Assembly: GCA_021782435.1 (NCBI GenBank)
Contig: JAJXVA010000003.1
Span: 1-42,212 of the forward strand
Direction: 5' to 3'
From: Pseudomonadota bacterium
GTDB lineage: Bacteria; Pseudomonadota; Alphaproteobacteria; Acetobacterales; Acetobacteraceae
DNA length: 42,212 nucleotides
Shown here: positions 39,583 to 42,212 of the stretch, in pieces
Numbering within the stretch: position 1 is the stretch's first letter
How the letters are laid out: each line of letters starts with the position of its first letter
The notes under the pieces: model-generated
Seen by the model: the letters and a program-made list of their open reading frames with translations, nothing else
The model's database searches: none
Told to the model about the DNA's origin: nothing
Program-made: the position numbers and the translations under genes

Positions 39583-41631
39583 TCAGAAACTCGGCTTTGG
39601 ATCGGCACGGCTCAGCGCCTCCCAATTGGCCAAAATCAGAGAAATTTTCGCGAGAACCGAAATGGCGTCCCGAATCTCCCGCAGCAGGCGGGCATCCTCA
39701 TCGAGGTCGTGGTGGGAAGGCTCACCGCTGACCAGCCGGGCGCCGGCGGAAATGCGCAGCACCCCCATCATGCCGCCGCGCGCGGGCAGTGCCACTGGCT
39801 GGCCGATATGGCAGCGCAGACACGCGAGGCGCTCCTGTTCAGCCGAAAGGGTCGGCGACAGCGCAGGACGAAGGTCCGCATTGAGCCATACATACACGCG
39901 GCGGGCGTCTTCCGGGGATAAGGGATCCTCAGGGCGAAGACAGAAGCCGATTATGGTTTGTTCGGCGTCCCAGGCGTGCGACGCCCTGGCGGGGGGCGGG
40001 GTTTCCACCAGGGCAATATCCGGGTTGGCCTCGATCGCCTCGCGGACATGGGCGCGGAACCGGCCGAGAATTTCGGCGGTGCGCGCCTCGGGCACAGCGG
40101 CAAGCGCCTGCCACTCGGCCAGCGCTGCGTGCCAGCGCAGCAGCAGGCCGTAATTGGCGCCCTCGGGCAGGGTCTGGGCGCGGGCGACCTCCGGCCATTC
40201 GCCTCGGAAAGAATATTCGGCAAGCCCGGCCGGCAGTGCGTGGTTCAGCCGCGGCGCACGGCCGGGCGGCACCAGCACCGCGCCGGCGAAGGGTGGACCA
40301 GTCAGGAACTTCGAGCCGGTGATCAGCACGAGCCAGTCCCGCGCGAGATACGCCGCGAGCCGTGCGGCCGTCAGCCGCAGCTGGCAGGCATCCACCACCA
40401 CAGTCAGCTGGCCGGGGTAACGGTTGGCCAGCTGGCCAACCGTCTCGATAGAGGGCGCCAGGTAACCGGTCTTGGAAATATCCAGCACATGCAGAATAAC
40501 CTGGTGGCCGGCGGCAACGGCCCGCACCACGGCCCGCGCGCAATCAGCGTCGATCGCGGATAAGGGGCGCATGGCGCCAGACGCCTCCCGCGCGGCGATC
40601 GGCACCAGGGTCACGGCCTCGGGCTGACCGTCGATACGCGCACCCTTGGTAACTGGCGTGCCGCGGGCAGTATCGGCCGCGAAATGGCGACCGGTCGCCG
40701 CCAGCGGCACGCCGGAGCCGGTTTCCTCGGGCGCGACCAGTATGTTAGTCACGGGGGCAGCTGGGTCGGCAACACCCAGCGTCAGCGCCAGCAGTTCGCA
40801 ATCCGTGCCGGACGCGGCCAGCACCACCTGGCCGGGCGGCGCGAGGCCGGCATGGGCGGCAATTTCGGCGCGGATGGCGCGGGCTTCGGCCAGCAGGGCC
40901 GGGGTAGGGTCGGCGGTCAAGGCCGCCAGGGTCACGCGGGCGCGCGCCGCCTCGGCCGCGGCAAACCCGCGTTCCGAGCTCGACGAGGCGGTGGAACTGG
41001 CAAACGTTACCGACCAAGGGCGGGGCCGGTGCGAGCAGCCATACCCGTTGAGCCCGGTTGCGGGATCGATGCGTAGGCGTTGGTCCCCGCCCGATTGCAG
41101 CAGCGCCTCGGCCGGGCCGAGCAGCGGCCAGAGCCGCGCGAGCCGATCGAGTTCCGCCGCGTCGGGAGTGGCGGGCGCGCCCTGTTGCAACAGGCGCAAA
41201 GCCGGCCAGGCGGCGCGCAGGGCGGCATGACCGGGCGGAGTGGCGCTGGCGAACGGGGCCAGCAGGACGTCAAGCGGCATGTCCGCGCCCACACCATGGA
41301 TCCGGGCAAAAACCGCGGCAACCCGGGCGGCAGCCAGGCCCGCCAGCGACGGCGACACTCCGGCGCGCAGCAGCAGCGCAAGCTCCAACCCATGGCGCAG
41401 CCGGGTAGCCGCCACCTCGTTTCGGGCCAGGCAGTCCGGGCCAAGCCGGATCTGCCCCAAAGGATCGACCACGAAAGCCTGCGCCAGATCTGGCACGAAG
41501 GTCAGCGACCGATGATGCGGGGCGATCAACAGGTCGGGTCGGGCGAGCAGGCGGGCGATGGCATCCGGCAACAGGGCGCCAGTGGCGGGAGGGGTGGCGA
41601 GGGTGGTGGCGGCGCTATCCAGTCCGGACAT
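39583..41631 (-). CDS. Large PLP-dependent (fold type I-like) protein of unknown function
   Basis: 682 aa from MSGLDSAATTLATPPATG; VVLAASGTDCELLALTLG, HVLDISKTGYLAPS, LTVVVDACQLRLT, WLVLITGSKFLTGPPFAGAVLVP. Confidence 0.75.
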   Translation of the reverse strand: MSGLDSAATTLATPPATGALLPDAIARLLARPDLLIAPHHRSLTFVPDLAQAFVVDPLGQIRLGPDCLARNEVAATRLRHGLELALLLRAGVSPSLAGLAAARVAAVFARIHGVGADMPLDVLLAPFASATPPGHAALRAAWPALRLLQQGAPATPDAAELDRLARLWPLLGPAEALLQSGGDQRLRIDPATGLNGYGCSHRPRPWSVTFASSTASSSSERGFAAAEAARARVTLAALTADPTPALLAEARAIRAEIAAHAGLAPPGQVVLAASGTDCELLALTLGVADPAAPVTNILVAPEETGSGVPLAATGRHFAADTARGTPVTKGARIDGQPEAVTLVPIAAREASGAMRPLSAIDADCARAVVRAVAAGHQVILHVLDISKTGYLAPSIETVGQLANRYPGQLTVVVDACQLRLTAARLAAYLARDWLVLITGSKFLTGPPFAGAVLVPPGRAPRLNHALPAGLAEYSFRGEWPEVARAQTLPEGANYGLLLRWHAALAEWQALAAVPEARTAEILGRFRAHVREAIEANPDIALVETPPPARASHAWDAEQTIIGFCLRPEDPLSPEDARRVYVWLNADLRPALSPTLSAEQERLACLRCHIGQPVALPARGGMMGVLRISAGARLVSGEPSHHDLDEDARLLREIRDAISVLAKISLILANWEALSRADPKPSF

Positions 41632-41736
41632 GGGGGGGTTGTACACAACCGGGACGTGGGCGGCAAAGCGGCGCGGGTTGCTTTGCATACGGCACGACAC
41701 TGGCTACATAACCGGCCAGACCAACAGGATCAGACG

Positions 41737-42212
41737 ATGGCGGCTTATCAATACGTTTATGTGATGAAGGACCTGACCAAGTCCTTTCCGGGCGGGCGTG
41801 AGGTGTTCAAGGGCATCACGCTTTCCTTTCTGCCCGGGGTCAAGATCGGCGTGCTGGGCGTGAACGGCGCCGGCAAATCGACCCTGATGAAAATCATGGC
41901 CGGGATCGAGACCGAATATGGCGGCGAGGCCTGGGCGGCGGAAGGCGCGCGGGTGGGCTATCTGTCGCAGGAACCAAAGCTGGATGCGGGGGCCACCGTC
42001 GGCGAAAACGTGCAGGCCGCTTTCGGCAACCTCAAGGCGACACTGGAACGGTTCCACGAAATTTCCGCTAAATTCGCCGAGCCAATGGACGAAGGCGAAA
42101 TGGACGCGCTGCTCACCGAGCAGGCCGAATTGCAGGAAAAAATCGACGCCGAGGATGGCTGGGACCTCGAGCGGCGCATAGACATCGCACTGGATGCGCT
42201 GCGCTGCCCGCC
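41737..42212 (+). CDS. ettA: Energy-dependent translational throttle protein EttA, ABC-F family (partial, runs off window end)
   Basis: MAAYQYVYVMKDLTKSFPGGREVFKGITLSFLPGVKIGVLGVNGAGKSTLMKIMAGIE...GYLSQEPKLD; Walker A; open to base 42212, so absent from the ORF track. Confidence 0.94.
   Translation, partial: MAAYQYVYVMKDLTKSFPGGREVFKGITLSFLPGVKIGVLGVNGAGKSTLMKIMAGIETEYGGEAWAAEGARVGYLSQEPKLDAGATVGENVQAAFGNLKATLERFHEISAKFAEPMDEGEMDALLTEQAELQEKIDAEDGWDLERRIDIALDALRCP

Overview
GC-rich chromosomal window, probably from an Acetobacteraceae-like alphaproteobacterium (inferred from gene content and codon usage). Most of it is housekeeping or metabolic: glycosyltransferases, thrS-infC, coq7, dsbB-like, mlaD, an NDUFA12-type protein, an NAD-dependent formate dehydrogenase operon (fdsGBA-fdsD), a POT transporter, a TonB receptor, icd, purE-purK, trcR, hsp20, rpmE, a creA-family gene, hemB, tRNA-Thr(GGT), a uppP-like gene and the start of ettA. 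No CRISPR array, IS element, prophage or defence island could be supported. Main results: (1) a fluoride riboswitch aptamer on the minus strand whose 5' half lies in the last codons of an alpha/beta hydrolase gene, upstream of a CrcB ORF fused in frame to a universal-stress-protein-like domain; this ORF is absent from the supplied track. (2) A Cox11/CtaG copper chaperone fused to a class I cytochrome c domain. (3) infC with no ATG start, with ATA (or TTG) as the likely initiator. (4) A ROSE-type RNA thermometer upstream of hsp20. (5) Several unexplained palindromes, a His-rich secreted peptide, a degenerate Hint-like protein and a 683-aa PLP-fold protein of unknown function. All calls come from reading the sequence; no database search was run.
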